A stretch of DNA of 64,000 nucleotides from JBELHJ01 sp042091495. GTDB taxonomy: Bacteria; Bacteroidota; Bacteroidia; Flavobacteriales; Flavobacteriaceae. A model generated the notes under the pieces. It saw only the letters and a program-made list of their open reading frames with translations. It did no database searches and had not been told where the DNA came from. Of the stretch, positions 45,260 to 54,243 are shown one piece after another; position 1 is the stretch's first letter, and each line of letters starts with the position of its first letter. The stretch is from contig JBELHJ010000006.1 in NCBI GenBank assembly GCA_042091495.1, positions 1 to 64,000 of the forward strand, in the 5' to 3' direction. The translations under genes and the position numbers were made by a program.

Positions 45260-46252
45260 GTGAATATACAAGAAAAATACATACTAAGAAGTTTAGAAAT
45301 CGCTAAAAAAGGGATTGGATTATGCGCCCCAAACCCTGCAGTTGGCGCAGTAATTGTATACGATAACAAAATTATTGGAGAAGGCTTTACAAGTCCCTTT
45401 GGAGGTCCTCACGCCGAGGTTAACGCAATTAATGAGGTGAATGATAAATCACTTTTAAAACAATCTACTTTATATGTAACACTGGAACCTTGTGCACATC
45501 AAGGTAAAACTCCTCCTTGTGCCAATCTAATTGTAAAATATCAAATTCCAAAAGTGATTATAGGTTGTATTGATCCTAATCCAAAAGTAGCTGGAAAAGG
45601 AATTAAAATATTAAAAGATAATGGATGTGATGTTACAACTAATGTTCTTGAAAAAGAATGTTTAAGGCATCACAAGCGTTTTTTTACATTTCAAAATAAA
45701 AAAAGACCCTATATTATTTTGAAATGGGCACAATGTTCAAATGGTTTTATAGCACCTTTATCAAAATCACAACAACAACCTTTCTGGATTTCAAACAAAT
45801 TATCCCAACAATACGTTCACAAATGGAGAACTGAAGAGCAAAGTATACTAATAGGTTCTAAAACAGCTTTAGAAGATAATCCTGAACTATCAGCGAGACA
45901 TTATTTTGGTAAAAACCCTGTGCGCTTTGTGATTGATAATCAGAATCGTTTAGATAAAAAAATGCGTGTTTTCAATAATGCTTCATTAACCTACTCTTTA
46001 AAATCAAATAGTACAAAATCTGTTTATGATATAGTTGATCAATTATACCATAAAAATATGTCTTCCGTAATTATTGAAGGTGGAGCCAAAACATTAAATA
46101 GTTTTATTCATGAAAACCTTTGGGATGAAGCTAGAGTATTTATTGGCAACATTAAACTTATTAAGGGTGTAAAATGTCCTGAAATGACTACTAAGAAATT
46201 TGAAGAAAAGAAATATTTGAACGATAAGCTTAATATTTTTTATAATGATTAA
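45260..46252 (+). CDS. ribD: Bifunctional riboflavin biosynthesis deaminase/reductase RibD
   Basis: A 330-aa enzyme for two steps of riboflavin synthesis. The deaminase domain has the zinc motif HAEVNAI and PCAHQGKTPPC. The reductase domain (from about 145) has LKWAQCSNGFIA and IEGGAKTLNSF. The start is GTG at 45260, giving MNIQEKYILRSLEIAKKG. The reductase end is somewhat diverged and short relative to E. coli RibD. It overlaps the HAD phosphatase gene by 8 nt. Confidence 0.93.
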   Translation: MNIQEKYILRSLEIAKKGIGLCAPNPAVGAVIVYDNKIIGEGFTSPFGGPHAEVNAINEVNDKSLLKQSTLYVTLEPCAHQGKTPPCANLIVKYQIPKVIIGCIDPNPKVAGKGIKILKDNGCDVTTNVLEKECLRHHKRFFTFQNKKRPYIILKWAQCSNGFIAPLSKSQQQPFWISNKLSQQYVHKWRTEEQSILIGSKTALEDNPELSARHYFGKNPVRFVIDNQNRLDKKMRVFNNASLTYSLKSNSTKSVYDIVDQLYHKNMSSVIIEGGAKTLNSFIHENLWDEARVFIGNIKLIKGVKCPEMTTKKFEEKKYLNDKLNIFYND

Positions 46253-46856
46253 AACTTTAATTTTTGATTTCGGAGATGTATTTATTAACCTTAATAAAAG
46301 CAATTTTAACAAACAAATGTATAATGTATTTGGAGACATTTCAAAAAACCAAACCTTATTAAATTTGTTAAATGATTATGAAACTGGGAACATCAACACT
46401 GAAGCTTTTGTAAAGACATTAAAAAAATATAATAATTCATTTAGCGAAGATTCTATAATAAAATTGTGGAACTCTATCATTGCTGATTTTCCTTATTATC
46501 GTGTTGAATTTTTAAAAAATTTAAAAGCCACTAGTAACTACAAAATGATTTTATTAAGTAACACCAATGAACTTCATATTAATTTCATCAAAGAACATGT
46601 ATCCTTTTTTAATGAATTTAAATCATGTTTTGATAAATTTTACTTATCACATGAAATTAAATTAAGAAAACCAAATAAGGAAATCTTTGATTTTGTTTTA
46701 AAGAGCAATAATATCTGTGCTGAGGAAACACTTTTTATTGATGATACACTGGAACATATTAATACAGCATCAAAATTAAATATTAAAACTTGGTGGCTTA
46801 AACAGAATGAGGATATCACTTCATTAGTAACTGTCAAAAATAATTTATTGTGTTAG
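46245..46856 (+). CDS. HAD family phosphatase (subfamily IA)
   Basis: A 203-aa HAD hydrolase: motif I is FDFGDVFIN, in which the second Asp of DxD is replaced (D-F-G-D), with LLSNTNELH as motif II, KLRKPNKEIF motif III and FIDDTLEHI motif IV. It resembles YihX-type phosphatases acting on sugar phosphates or, given the position behind ribD, possibly the missing riboflavin-pathway phosphatase (inference only). It overlaps ribD by 8 nt and the EamA gene by 7 nt. Confidence 0.87.
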   Translation: MIKTLIFDFGDVFINLNKSNFNKQMYNVFGDISKNQTLLNLLNDYETGNINTEAFVKTLKKYNNSFSEDSIIKLWNSIIADFPYYRVEFLKNLKATSNYKMILLSNTNELHINFIKEHVSFFNEFKSCFDKFYLSHEIKLRKPNKEIFDFVLKSNNICAEETLFIDDTLEHINTASKLNIKTWWLKQNEDITSLVTVKNNLLC

Positions 46857-47713
46857 AACTTTTTTACAGTATTATTTCGTCTTCTTTATTGTTTGTATTG
46901 TTTAAAAGTTTTCAATTGAAAAAAATAAATACATTCCAAGCCATTGTTTTAAATTATTTTACTGCTGCTATAGTTGGTGTTTCTTTGTCTGCGGTAGATT
47001 TCAATTACGGAAACACCGTTGGATCTGATTGGTTTATTGGAGCGATTTTACTTGGTATTTTATTCATAAGTATTTTCAATTTAATGGCTAAAACAGCTCA
47101 AATAAATGGTCTCTCTGTTGCCTCTGTAGCTTCTAAAATGAGTGTAATTATTCCTGTAATTTTTGGGTTTTATGTTTATAACGAAGAAGCCGGTTTTATT
47201 AAAGTTATTGCTATTTTATTAGCCCTAATTGCTGTATACCTTGCAAGTATTAAAAATGAAAAAAAAATTGATTTTAAAAAACATCTCAGCTATCCGATAC
47301 TTTTATTTTTAGGGTCGGGAGTAATTGATACCTCTATAAAATTTATAGAAACTACTTACGTACCAGAAAATGGAATACCGCTTTTCAGTGCAACCATCTT
47401 CTTGATAGCAGGAAGCATAGGAATAATTTTAAGTATTGGATTTAAAAAAACCTTTGGTTTTAAAAATGATATTAAAACAATTATTGCCGGAATTATTCTG
47501 GGTATAGTTAACTATAGTTCTATCTATTTTTTACTCAAAGCATTAAACAATGAACACCTAGAGAGCTCATCTATTTTCACCATAAACAATGTAGCTATTG
47601 TTATGACAACTTCTTTAATAGGACTTTTATTCTATAAAGAATCTTTATCTAAAAAAAACTGGCTTGGAATTAGCCTAGCTATTATTTCTATCATGCTTAT
47701 AAGTACTTCATAA
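46850..47713 (+). CDS. EamA/DMT superfamily transporter
   Basis: A 287-aa membrane protein with about 9-10 hydrophobic segments in two EamA-like halves. It has the drug/metabolite-transporter pattern of internal duplication. The start is GTG at 46850 and overlaps the phosphatase gene end. The substrate cannot be predicted. The position in the ribD cluster makes a flavin or precursor transporter conceivable, but that is a guess. Confidence 0.85.
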   Translation: MLELFYSIISSSLLFVLFKSFQLKKINTFQAIVLNYFTAAIVGVSLSAVDFNYGNTVGSDWFIGAILLGILFISIFNLMAKTAQINGLSVASVASKMSVIIPVIFGFYVYNEEAGFIKVIAILLALIAVYLASIKNEKKIDFKKHLSYPILLFLGSGVIDTSIKFIETTYVPENGIPLFSATIFLIAGSIGIILSIGFKKTFGFKNDIKTIIAGIILGIVNYSSIYFLLKALNNEHLESSSIFTINNVAIVMTTSLIGLLFYKESLSKKNWLGISLAIISIMLISTS

Positions 47714-47722
47714 ATTACGATT

Positions 47723-48316
47723 ATGAGTCATTTTAAAACAATAGATCAAACTGTAGAAAATATTTTAATCAAAGAGAAAAAAAGCAAATTTATAGGGTAT
47801 GCTTTTCAAATAAATACTATTGAGGAAGTCAAAGAGAGGATTACTTTTATTAAAACAAAACATGCTTCAGCTAACCATCATTGTTACGCTTATGAATTAG
47901 GAATAAATCCATTTAAGACATTTAGATATAATGATGATGGAGAACCTAATAATTCTGCTGGACTACCTATTTACAGACAAATTCAATCACTAAACATTAC
48001 AAATACTCTTGTAATTGTTGTAAGATATTTTGGAGGCGTAAAATTAGGTATTGGAGGCCTTATAAGTACCTACAAAAATACAGCTAAAGAAACCTTAGAT
48101 CATTGTATTATTAAAACTGTTCCAATCACCCTTGAAAAAAAATTAATTTTTAATTATGATTCTTTAAATATTGTAATGCGAATTATTAAAAAACATAAAC
48201 TTAAAATTGTAGAACAAGATTTAGCAAATAATTGCAAAATAAAAATTCAAATCAAGGAAGAAATATTAAATAACGTACTTAATGATTTTAAAGATTATCC
48301 AAAGATTAAAATTTAA
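47723..48316 (+). CDS. YigZ/IMPACT family protein
   Basis: A 197-aa protein with the UPF0029/IMPACT N-terminal domain: HHCYAYELG, NDDGEPNNSAGLPIYRQI and VVRYFGGVKLGIGGL. The C-terminal ~75 residues look like the usual UPF0029 second domain (ferredoxin-like). YigZ relatives may act in translation or stress, but the role is unclear. It lies 9 nt after the EamA gene and converges on YbgC with 11 nt between stops. Confidence 0.92.
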   Translation: MSHFKTIDQTVENILIKEKKSKFIGYAFQINTIEEVKERITFIKTKHASANHHCYAYELGINPFKTFRYNDDGEPNNSAGLPIYRQIQSLNITNTLVIVVRYFGGVKLGIGGLISTYKNTAKETLDHCIIKTVPITLEKKLIFNYDSLNIVMRIIKKHKLKIVEQDLANNCKIKIQIKEEILNNVLNDFKDYPKIKI

Positions 48317-48327
48317 TTAGAAAAAAT

Positions 48328-48732
48328 TTAATCTATCAAATTCAATAAGAATTTGGGACACTTAACTGGTCTATTGTTTATTTTATCCAAAAAAACTAAT
48401 TTGGAAGTTCCTGTCACAAGTAAATCTCCTTCTTGATTAAAAATTTTGTGTAAAAATTGAATTCTAATATTAGGTTTTTCAATCAATGAGGACTCTACAG
48501 TCAATTCATCATCGTATTTTGCAGATTTTTTATAATCAATCTCAATACCTATTACAGGCAAAAAAACACCACTAGCCTCCAGTGACTTATATGTGTAGCC
48601 CAAACTTCTCAGCCACTCTGTTCTGCCAATTTCAAAAAAATTAACATAATTAGCATGGTATACCACTCCCATTTGATCAGTCTCACCATATCGTACTCTT
48701 ATCGAAGTCTTATTTGTTTTCACAGCAAACAA
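48328..48732 (-). CDS. Acyl-CoA thioesterase YbgC type
   Basis: A 134-aa hotdog thioesterase with the motif RVRYGETDQMGVVYHANY, which contains the catalytic Asp, and GRTEWLRSLGYTYK. In Proteobacteria YbgC belongs to the tol-pal cluster, but here it lies upstream of dnaA, divergently, without tol genes. The substrate chain length is unknown. Confidence 0.9.
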   Translation of the reverse strand: MFAVKTNKTSIRVRYGETDQMGVVYHANYVNFFEIGRTEWLRSLGYTYKSLEASGVFLPVIGIEIDYKKSAKYDDELTVESSLIEKPNIRIQFLHKIFNQEGDLLVTGTSKLVFLDKINNRPVKCPKFLLNLID

Positions 48733-48819
48733 TTTAATTACCCAAAATAACTAAAGTAAGTATTGAAAAAAAATTCTAAATATTCAAGTCAAAATCATTT
48801 TTTTTTTAAAAAATTTGTT

Positions 48820-48831
48820 CACATATTTGTG
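48820..48831. promoter_or_regulatory. Small dyad upstream of dnaA
   Basis: CACA and TGTG form an inverted repeat 4 nt apart in the 176-nt gap between ybgC and dnaA. The gap has no perfect DnaA box (best is TTGTTCACA, two mismatches), so no origin is called. It could be a regulatory site for dnaA, but the signal is weak. Confidence 0.2.
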
Positions 48832-48908
48832 TAAAGAGATTAGAGCTTACCACAAAGCTTTTACTTTCTTAACAATCAACTAACAAACCATAAATACGAT
48901 CAATTAAC

Positions 48909-50336
48909 ATGAATAAAACTGCTGAATCAGTTTGGCAAAATTGCTTATCTTTTATAAAAGATAATATTCAACCACAAGCTTATAAAACATGGTTTGATCC
49001 TATTGAAGCAGTAAAGCTCTCTGACAATGCACTAAGTATTCAAGTTCCCAGTAAATTTTTTTACGAGTGGTTGGAAGAACATTATGTTAAGATTCTTAAA
49101 GTAGCTTTAACAAAAGAGCTTGGAAATTCTGCCAAATTAGTTTACGTTATTAAAATGGAGAATACCTATGGTAACAAACAACCCTTTACTGAAAAAATAC
49201 CTAGCTCAAATAGAACTCCAGTTAAATCTCAAGATGTTGACATACCTCTTAAAAATAAAAATCCTGAGCTAAAGAATCCGTTCATAATTCCTGGTATAAG
49301 AAATGTTAAGATAGAATCTCAGTTAAACCCTAATTATAATTTTGATAATTTTTTAGAGGGAGATTCAAATAGATTAGCTAGAAACGCAGGAATAGCTGTT
49401 GCCAATAAACCTGGTGGTACTTCATTTAATCCTCTTTTGATTTTTGGAGGTGTTGGACTAGGTAAAACGCACCTTGCTCATGCTATTGGAGTTGATATTA
49501 AAGATAAATATCCCGAAAAAACAGTCTTGTACATCTCAGCTGAGAAATTTACCCAACAATACATTGATTCTGTAAAGAAAAACAACCGAAACGATTTTAT
49601 ACATTTTTACCAAATAATTGATGTACTTATTATTGATGATGTTCAGTTTTTGTCTGGTAAATCTGGTACTCAAGATGTATTCTTCCATATTTTCAATCAT
49701 CTACATCAAAATGGCAAACAAGTCATTTTAACGAGCGACAAAGCTCCTGTAGATATGCAAGACATAGAGCAAAGACTTTTATCACGATTTAAATGGGGAC
49801 TTTCAGCCGAATTACAGCATCCAGATTATGAAACAAGAGTTTCTATTCTAAAAAATAAACTCTACAGAGATGGCGTTGAAATGCCTGATTCAATTGTAGA
49901 CTACGTTGCTAAAAATGTAAAGACCAATGTAAGAGAACTTGAAGGAGCCATTATTTCTTTAATTGCTCAGTCTTCTTTCAATAGAAAAGAAATTACAATT
50001 GAACTAGCAAAATCTATTGTTGATAAATTTGTAAAGAATACTAAAAAAGAAGTTTCTATTGATTATATCCAAAAAGTCGTATCAGACTACTTTCAAATGG
50101 ATGTGGAAACTCTTCAATCAAAAACAAGAAAACGACATATTGTTCAAGCCCGTCAACTTGCCATGTTTTTCGCAAAAAAATATACCAAAGCTTCTCTAGC
50201 AAGTATAGGTTCTCAAATAGGCAAAAGAGATCATGCCACGGTGCTTCATGCCTGTAAAACTGTAGATAACCTGTCATCTACAGACAAACAATTTAAAAAG
50301 TATGTTGATGATTTAGCTGGAAAACTGAATACTTAA
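48909..50336 (+). CDS. dnaA: Chromosomal replication initiator protein DnaA
   Basis: A 475-aa AAA+ initiator. Domain I is about residues 1-85, followed by a short linker. Domain III has Walker A FGGVGLGKTHLAHA (179-192), Walker B VLIIDDVQFL, and the sensor TSDKAP. Domain IV has the DnaA-box reading helix RKRHIVQARQLAMFFAKKYTKASLASIGSQIGKRDHATVLHACKT, conserved over its whole length (described here by family features). The length is normal. Its TAA stop overlaps the stop of the convergent flavoprotein gene. Confidence 0.97.
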   Translation: MNKTAESVWQNCLSFIKDNIQPQAYKTWFDPIEAVKLSDNALSIQVPSKFFYEWLEEHYVKILKVALTKELGNSAKLVYVIKMENTYGNKQPFTEKIPSSNRTPVKSQDVDIPLKNKNPELKNPFIIPGIRNVKIESQLNPNYNFDNFLEGDSNRLARNAGIAVANKPGGTSFNPLLIFGGVGLGKTHLAHAIGVDIKDKYPEKTVLYISAEKFTQQYIDSVKKNNRNDFIHFYQIIDVLIIDDVQFLSGKSGTQDVFFHIFNHLHQNGKQVILTSDKAPVDMQDIEQRLLSRFKWGLSAELQHPDYETRVSILKNKLYRDGVEMPDSIVDYVAKNVKTNVRELEGAIISLIAQSSFNRKEITIELAKSIVDKFVKNTKKEVSIDYIQKVVSDYFQMDVETLQSKTRKRHIVQARQLAMFFAKKYTKASLASIGSQIGKRDHATVLHACKTVDNLSSTDKQFKKYVDDLAGKLNT

Positions 50337-51649
50337 TCAAACAATTTACTTAAAAATTCGTTTTTAAAAATCCCTTTAGGATCTAATTCTTTTCTTCTCT
50401 TCTTTGCTTTTTCCCAATGAGGATATAATTGTTCTATTTCACTAGGTTTATAGTAGTGTTTTTTTGCCCAATGTGGACGTGCCCCATATTCACTTAATAC
50501 ATTGTGAACTTGCTTAAAGAAATTATCATATTGTATTGATTTACCAAAAGGCTTATAACTAATAATACCTATGTAGCACGATGTTCTTCCATAAGACATA
50601 CTGAGAAAAGCATTATTTTTTGGAGCAAACCTTAATTCGATAGGCATATGAACATAATAATCATTTGAACTTGTAATTATGTGTAATTTCTCAAGTACTT
50701 CTAGAGTATACTCTATAGGTACAGCATATTCCATAACCGTTTGTTTAATTGTTATTGGAAGAACAAATGCATTTTTTGAATACTTAGTATAATTAAAACT
50801 TTGACCCAATACCTGATCAAAAATGAAATTATTCGTGAACTTTCCAAACGATTTAATAAATGAAGAAATCATCATTAAAAACTGAAAAAACCATTCTCCG
50901 ATAATAACTTCCTTGAACCAACTTAACCTAGATTGACCAAAAATTTTAAAACCTTTAATTCTTTTAGCTTGCCATAACTGAATTTTATTTGTGTGTGGTG
51001 CCCACCAAAAGCGAAGATGGTCTGATTCATTTAATTTGTTAAAATAATATCCGAACTCCGAAAAATTAATTGATTTTTGTATGACTTGAAGACTAAAAGC
51101 TGGAACGCATTGTATTTTAACTGAAATAACAACTCCAAAAGCTCCTAATCCAACTTTGCATAAATTAAATAACTCTGAATTAGTTGATTCATTTAGAATA
51201 AGTATTTCACCTAATCCATTAATAATCGTTAACTCTATAATTTGTTGATCAACAGAACCAAAATTAATACCTGTCCCATGAGTACCAGTAGAAATAGCTC
51301 CAGAAATAGTCTGTGAATCTATAGTGCCTAAATTTGAAAGTGCGGCGTCTTGACTTGATAAATAGTTGCTTATTAACCTTAATGTAGCACCAGACTGAAC
51401 TTCTAACTGCAAAAGTTCTTTGTTATAATTAATAATATCTGTTAGATTATCTAATGATATTAATATTCCTGAATGCGTTTCAGCAATTTTTGAACAAGAA
51501 TGACCACTTCCAACAATTTTGACTTTAGTATTATTACTAATTGCATTCTTGATTGCTTCAATTAACGCGTCTTGTGTTTTGGGATAAATTATAGATTCCG
51601 GAAAAGATGAAACAGTCTTTGACCAATTTACCCATCGTTGATTACCCAA
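50333..51649 (-). CDS. FAD-binding sugar-lactone/alditol-oxidase-like protein
   Basis: A 438-aa protein of the VAO/PCMH flavoprotein superfamily. The FAD domain has IVGSGHSCSK, with His50 in the GHS motif that carries covalent FAD in aldonolactone oxidases, and GTIDSQTISGAISTGTHGTG. The C-terminal half is the ALO domain, with the HWAK motif (PHWAKKHYY) and DPKGIFKN. D-arabinono-1,4-lactone or L-gulono-lactone oxidase-like activity, producing H2O2, is a family-level inference. There is no signal peptide; hydrophobic residues near 245-275 are probably buried. It converges on dnaA with overlapping stops. Confidence 0.88.
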   Translation of the reverse strand: MGNQRWVNWSKTVSSFPESIIYPKTQDALIEAIKNAISNNTKVKIVGSGHSCSKIAETHSGILISLDNLTDIINYNKELLQLEVQSGATLRLISNYLSSQDAALSNLGTIDSQTISGAISTGTHGTGINFGSVDQQIIELTIINGLGEILILNESTNSELFNLCKVGLGAFGVVISVKIQCVPAFSLQVIQKSINFSEFGYYFNKLNESDHLRFWWAPHTNKIQLWQAKRIKGFKIFGQSRLSWFKEVIIGEWFFQFLMMISSFIKSFGKFTNNFIFDQVLGQSFNYTKYSKNAFVLPITIKQTVMEYAVPIEYTLEVLEKLHIITSSNDYYVHMPIELRFAPKNNAFLSMSYGRTSCYIGIISYKPFGKSIQYDNFFKQVHNVLSEYGARPHWAKKHYYKPSEIEQLYPHWEKAKKRRKELDPKGIFKNEFLSKLFD

Positions 51650-51668
51650 ACTTTTTTATTTTTTTTTG

Positions 51669-51676
51669 CAAAAGTA
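51669..51676 (-). promoter_or_regulatory. -7 promoter element of the ALO-like gene
   Basis: The minus strand reads TACTTTTG, a perfect match, 19 nt before the ATG. A CAAA at 51690-51693 lies 13 nt away, shorter than normal spacing for a -33 element. Confidence 0.45.
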
Positions 51677-51793
51677 AGTTAAATTAAAACAAATGAATAT
51701 TAAGTATTAATTAAGAAGTAGTTTTATGAATATTGATATGTAATCTTTTTTATTTCGTCAAAAGAATAATTATACTTACAAAAAAAAAAGATC

Positions 51794-52507
51794 ATGAATT
51801 CAACAGGTAAACTCTTTTTAATTCCTACGCCACTTGGTGATAATCCACCTCTTGAAGTACTTCCCATATCTGTTAAAAAAGCTACAGAATTCATAGATTA
51901 TTATATTGTTGAAAATGAAAAAACAGCCAGACGTTTTATTAAAAAAATTAATCAATCAAAAATTCAATCCGATCTTAAAATCAAAGTTTTAAATAAATAT
52001 ACAAGTGATGAAGAGATTATTGATTTTCTTGATCCATGCTTGGAAGGCAACCATATTGGTTTATTGTCTGAGGCTGGTTGTCCCGGGGTAGCTGATCCTG
52101 GTTCAGAAATCGTAAAATTAGCACATAATAAATGTATTGAAGTTGTTCCTCTGTCAGGACCCTCTTCCATTATTTTAGCATTAATGAGTTCTGGTATGAA
52201 TGGTCAAAACTTTGCATTTAATGGTTATCTCCCCATAGACAATGTAAAAAGAAAGTCTGCAATAAAAAAACTTGAAAAATTATCTTTTGAAAAAAATCAG
52301 ACACAAATATTTATAGAAACTCCATATCGCAATGATAAAATGCTCGAAGAATTATGTAAAAACCTTAACGAAAACACCCGTTTATGTATTGCTGTTGATA
52401 TAACGCTACCCACAGAAAAAATTCTTTCTCTACCAATTAATTTATGGAAAAAAAGAAACATAGAACTTCATAAAAGGCCAGCTATATATTTGATTCATAA
52501 AGATTAA
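51794..52507 (+). CDS. RsmI-like SAM-dependent methyltransferase
   Basis: A 237-aa tetrapyrrole-methylase-fold protein like RsmI, the 16S rRNA 2'-O-methyltransferase. It has LFLIPTPLGDNPP at the N-terminus, GLLSEAGCPGVADPG as the SAM loop, and PLSGPSSIILALMSSG. It is shorter than E. coli RsmI (~286 aa) and lacks its C-terminal extension. Flavobacteria often have both this short form and a full-length RsmI, so the target is uncertain. Its stop overlaps that of the convergent lysozyme-like gene. Confidence 0.88.
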   Translation: MNSTGKLFLIPTPLGDNPPLEVLPISVKKATEFIDYYIVENEKTARRFIKKINQSKIQSDLKIKVLNKYTSDEEIIDFLDPCLEGNHIGLLSEAGCPGVADPGSEIVKLAHNKCIEVVPLSGPSSIILALMSSGMNGQNFAFNGYLPIDNVKRKSAIKKLEKLSFEKNQTQIFIETPYRNDKMLEELCKNLNENTRLCIAVDITLPTEKILSLPINLWKKRNIELHKRPAIYLIHKD

Positions 52508-53139
52508 TAAGATACTTTAGGATTTCGTTCTGCTTCAACCACTGAGGTATCATAGCCAGAAAATAGTTTCATATATTTTAATATTGAAGATCCAAAAGCA
52601 TCAGAAGTATTTATGGTTCCATATGATCTTAAGAAGCGTTTAACATTTCCAGGTCCTGCTAAATGAGCAGATGCCAGAATACCAGACTCAGTAATTATTA
52701 CTCCAGCAATTTTTTTTCCAACAAAACGTTTAATATCCTTTCTTAAAATCCACTTATTTCGCTTAGCATTTACATAAAAAGCTTGTTCTTGAAGTTCAGG
52801 AGTATTAAGAAATGTGATAGTATTATAAATACCAAGCAACTTAAGTGTTTCTTTTCCAAATTGGTATTTCCCTAAATATCCATATTTATTAACTCTTCCA
52901 TATTTTCCAGCGGATTCTTTGAAACCAATAGCCTCTTTAAATTCTAGAAAACCATTTTTATTATATGGAAAATTTTGTTCTTTAGAGTTATTTTCAGAAA
53001 CGTCAAGTGTTAAATTATAATCTAAAACATCATTGTAGTTAGATTTTTTTTGTGTTACAGTAGAAGGAATCAAAGAGAAAAACACATATGAAAGTATTAA
53101 TAATACTATTAGGACTGCGTATTTTATATTGGATTTCAA
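52504..53139 (-). CDS. Predicted lysozyme/transglycosylase-like exported protein
   Basis: A 211-aa protein with one N-terminal membrane anchor (7-25). The domain from about residue 65 has FKEAIGFKESAGKY, with a Glu (residue 75) followed by Ser as in lysozyme-like transglycosylases, and GYLGKYQFG, resembling the second motif. AHLAGPGNVKRFL is the third. No signature is unambiguous; relatives have been labelled LysM or peptidoglycan-binding proteins. The neighbours mltG and dapF support a wall role. The stop overlaps the RsmI-like gene. Confidence 0.7.
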   Translation of the reverse strand: MKSNIKYAVLIVLLILSYVFFSLIPSTVTQKKSNYNDVLDYNLTLDVSENNSKEQNFPYNKNGFLEFKEAIGFKESAGKYGRVNKYGYLGKYQFGKETLKLLGIYNTITFLNTPELQEQAFYVNAKRNKWILRKDIKRFVGKKIAGVIITESGILASAHLAGPGNVKRFLRSYGTINTSDAFGSSILKYMKLFSGYDTSVVEAERNPKVSY

Positions 53140-53194
53140 ATTAGTTAGTTTACTAACTAAAATAAAAAAATATAACCTAATAAAAGATTAGAAT

Positions 53195-54238
53195 TTAATT
53201 TAAAATATGTTTTGAATTCAAGTAATTATGATACTTCCTAGCATTTCTGTTATGCTCAGACAATGTCTTAGCAAAAGTGTGGTAACCAAGTTTACTGGGA
53301 TTTGCAACGAAATAAATATAACGATGTTTATCAGGATTCAAAACAGCATCTATTGCTGATATATCAGGCATGGCTATTGGACCTGGTGGTAATCCAGTAT
53401 ACTTGTAAGTGTTATATGGAGACTCTATTAATTTATGTTTATTAAGAATCCGTTTTATTTCTTTCCCTTCATAATTTTCTTGATGATATAATGCAAATTT
53501 TAACGTTGGATCTGCTTGTAAAGGCATTTGAATTTTTAACCTATTCAAATAGACTCCAGCTATGGTTGGTTGTTCAAGAATTTGTTTTGACTCCTCATGG
53601 ACAATAGATGCTAATGAAATAACCTCTATCGGAGATAATCCTATCTGTTTTGCTTTATTGAGTCTAGAAGCATTCCAAAACTTTAAATATTCCTTGACCA
53701 TTTTTTGTCTAAAATTTTCAGGAGTTGTATCCCAGTATACATCATAACTATTTGGAATAAACATACCTAGAATGGTTTCTCTTTTAAAATTATTTGAAGC
53801 TAGAAAAGAAGAATCTAATACCGATTCTAAAAAAATATGAGCTGAGAAATCTAACTGCTCACTCAATCTGACAGCAAGTTTTTCGATATCGTGTTGATTA
53901 TTAAAACTTATTCTTAATGGAATATTATTTGATCTTATAGAGTTTATAATTGCATTGTTATTCATACCCCTCTCAATAACAAACCGTCCAGATTTTACAT
54001 GCGTATCGTATTTTTTTTGCTTTGCTAAAGCATCAAAAGTTTTGATATCCTTCAGTAATGGGGTCAATTGATCAATCACTTTGGAATAAGAGTCTTCTCT
54101 GGATATATAGACATATGCCGTTTTATTATCAAATGCAGTATTTTCTATAAACATTACCTTATTGACATAATATGCGAAGACTGCCATTCCAAATAAACCA
54201 AGAGCTATAATAGCTAATAAAATCTTTTTAAAATACAT
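53195..54238 (-). CDS. mltG: Endolytic transglycosylase MltG
   Basis: A 347-aa inner-membrane enzyme that cleaves nascent peptidoglycan strands. It has an N-terminal anchor (about 5-26), a LysM-like domain, then the YceG catalytic domain, including ASIVHEES with the catalytic Glu, IAGVYLNRL, MPLQADPTL, SPYNTYKYTGLPPGPI and YFVANPS. Length and motifs are normal. It lies 5 nt after the acetyltransferase gene and 55 nt before the lysozyme-like gene. Confidence 0.95.
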   Translation of the reverse strand: MYFKKILLAIIALGLFGMAVFAYYVNKVMFIENTAFDNKTAYVYISREDSYSKVIDQLTPLLKDIKTFDALAKQKKYDTHVKSGRFVIERGMNNNAIINSIRSNNIPLRISFNNQHDIEKLAVRLSEQLDFSAHIFLESVLDSSFLASNNFKRETILGMFIPNSYDVYWDTTPENFRQKMVKEYLKFWNASRLNKAKQIGLSPIEVISLASIVHEESKQILEQPTIAGVYLNRLKIQMPLQADPTLKFALYHQENYEGKEIKRILNKHKLIESPYNTYKYTGLPPGPIAMPDISAIDAVLNPDKHRYIYFVANPSKLGYHTFAKTLSEHNRNARKYHNYLNSKHILN

Positions 54239-54243
54239 TTCCT

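Noticed and set aside
48733..48908. Replication origin next to dnaA
   Set aside because: No DnaA-box cluster and no AT-rich repeat array was found; only a poor match and a small dyad.
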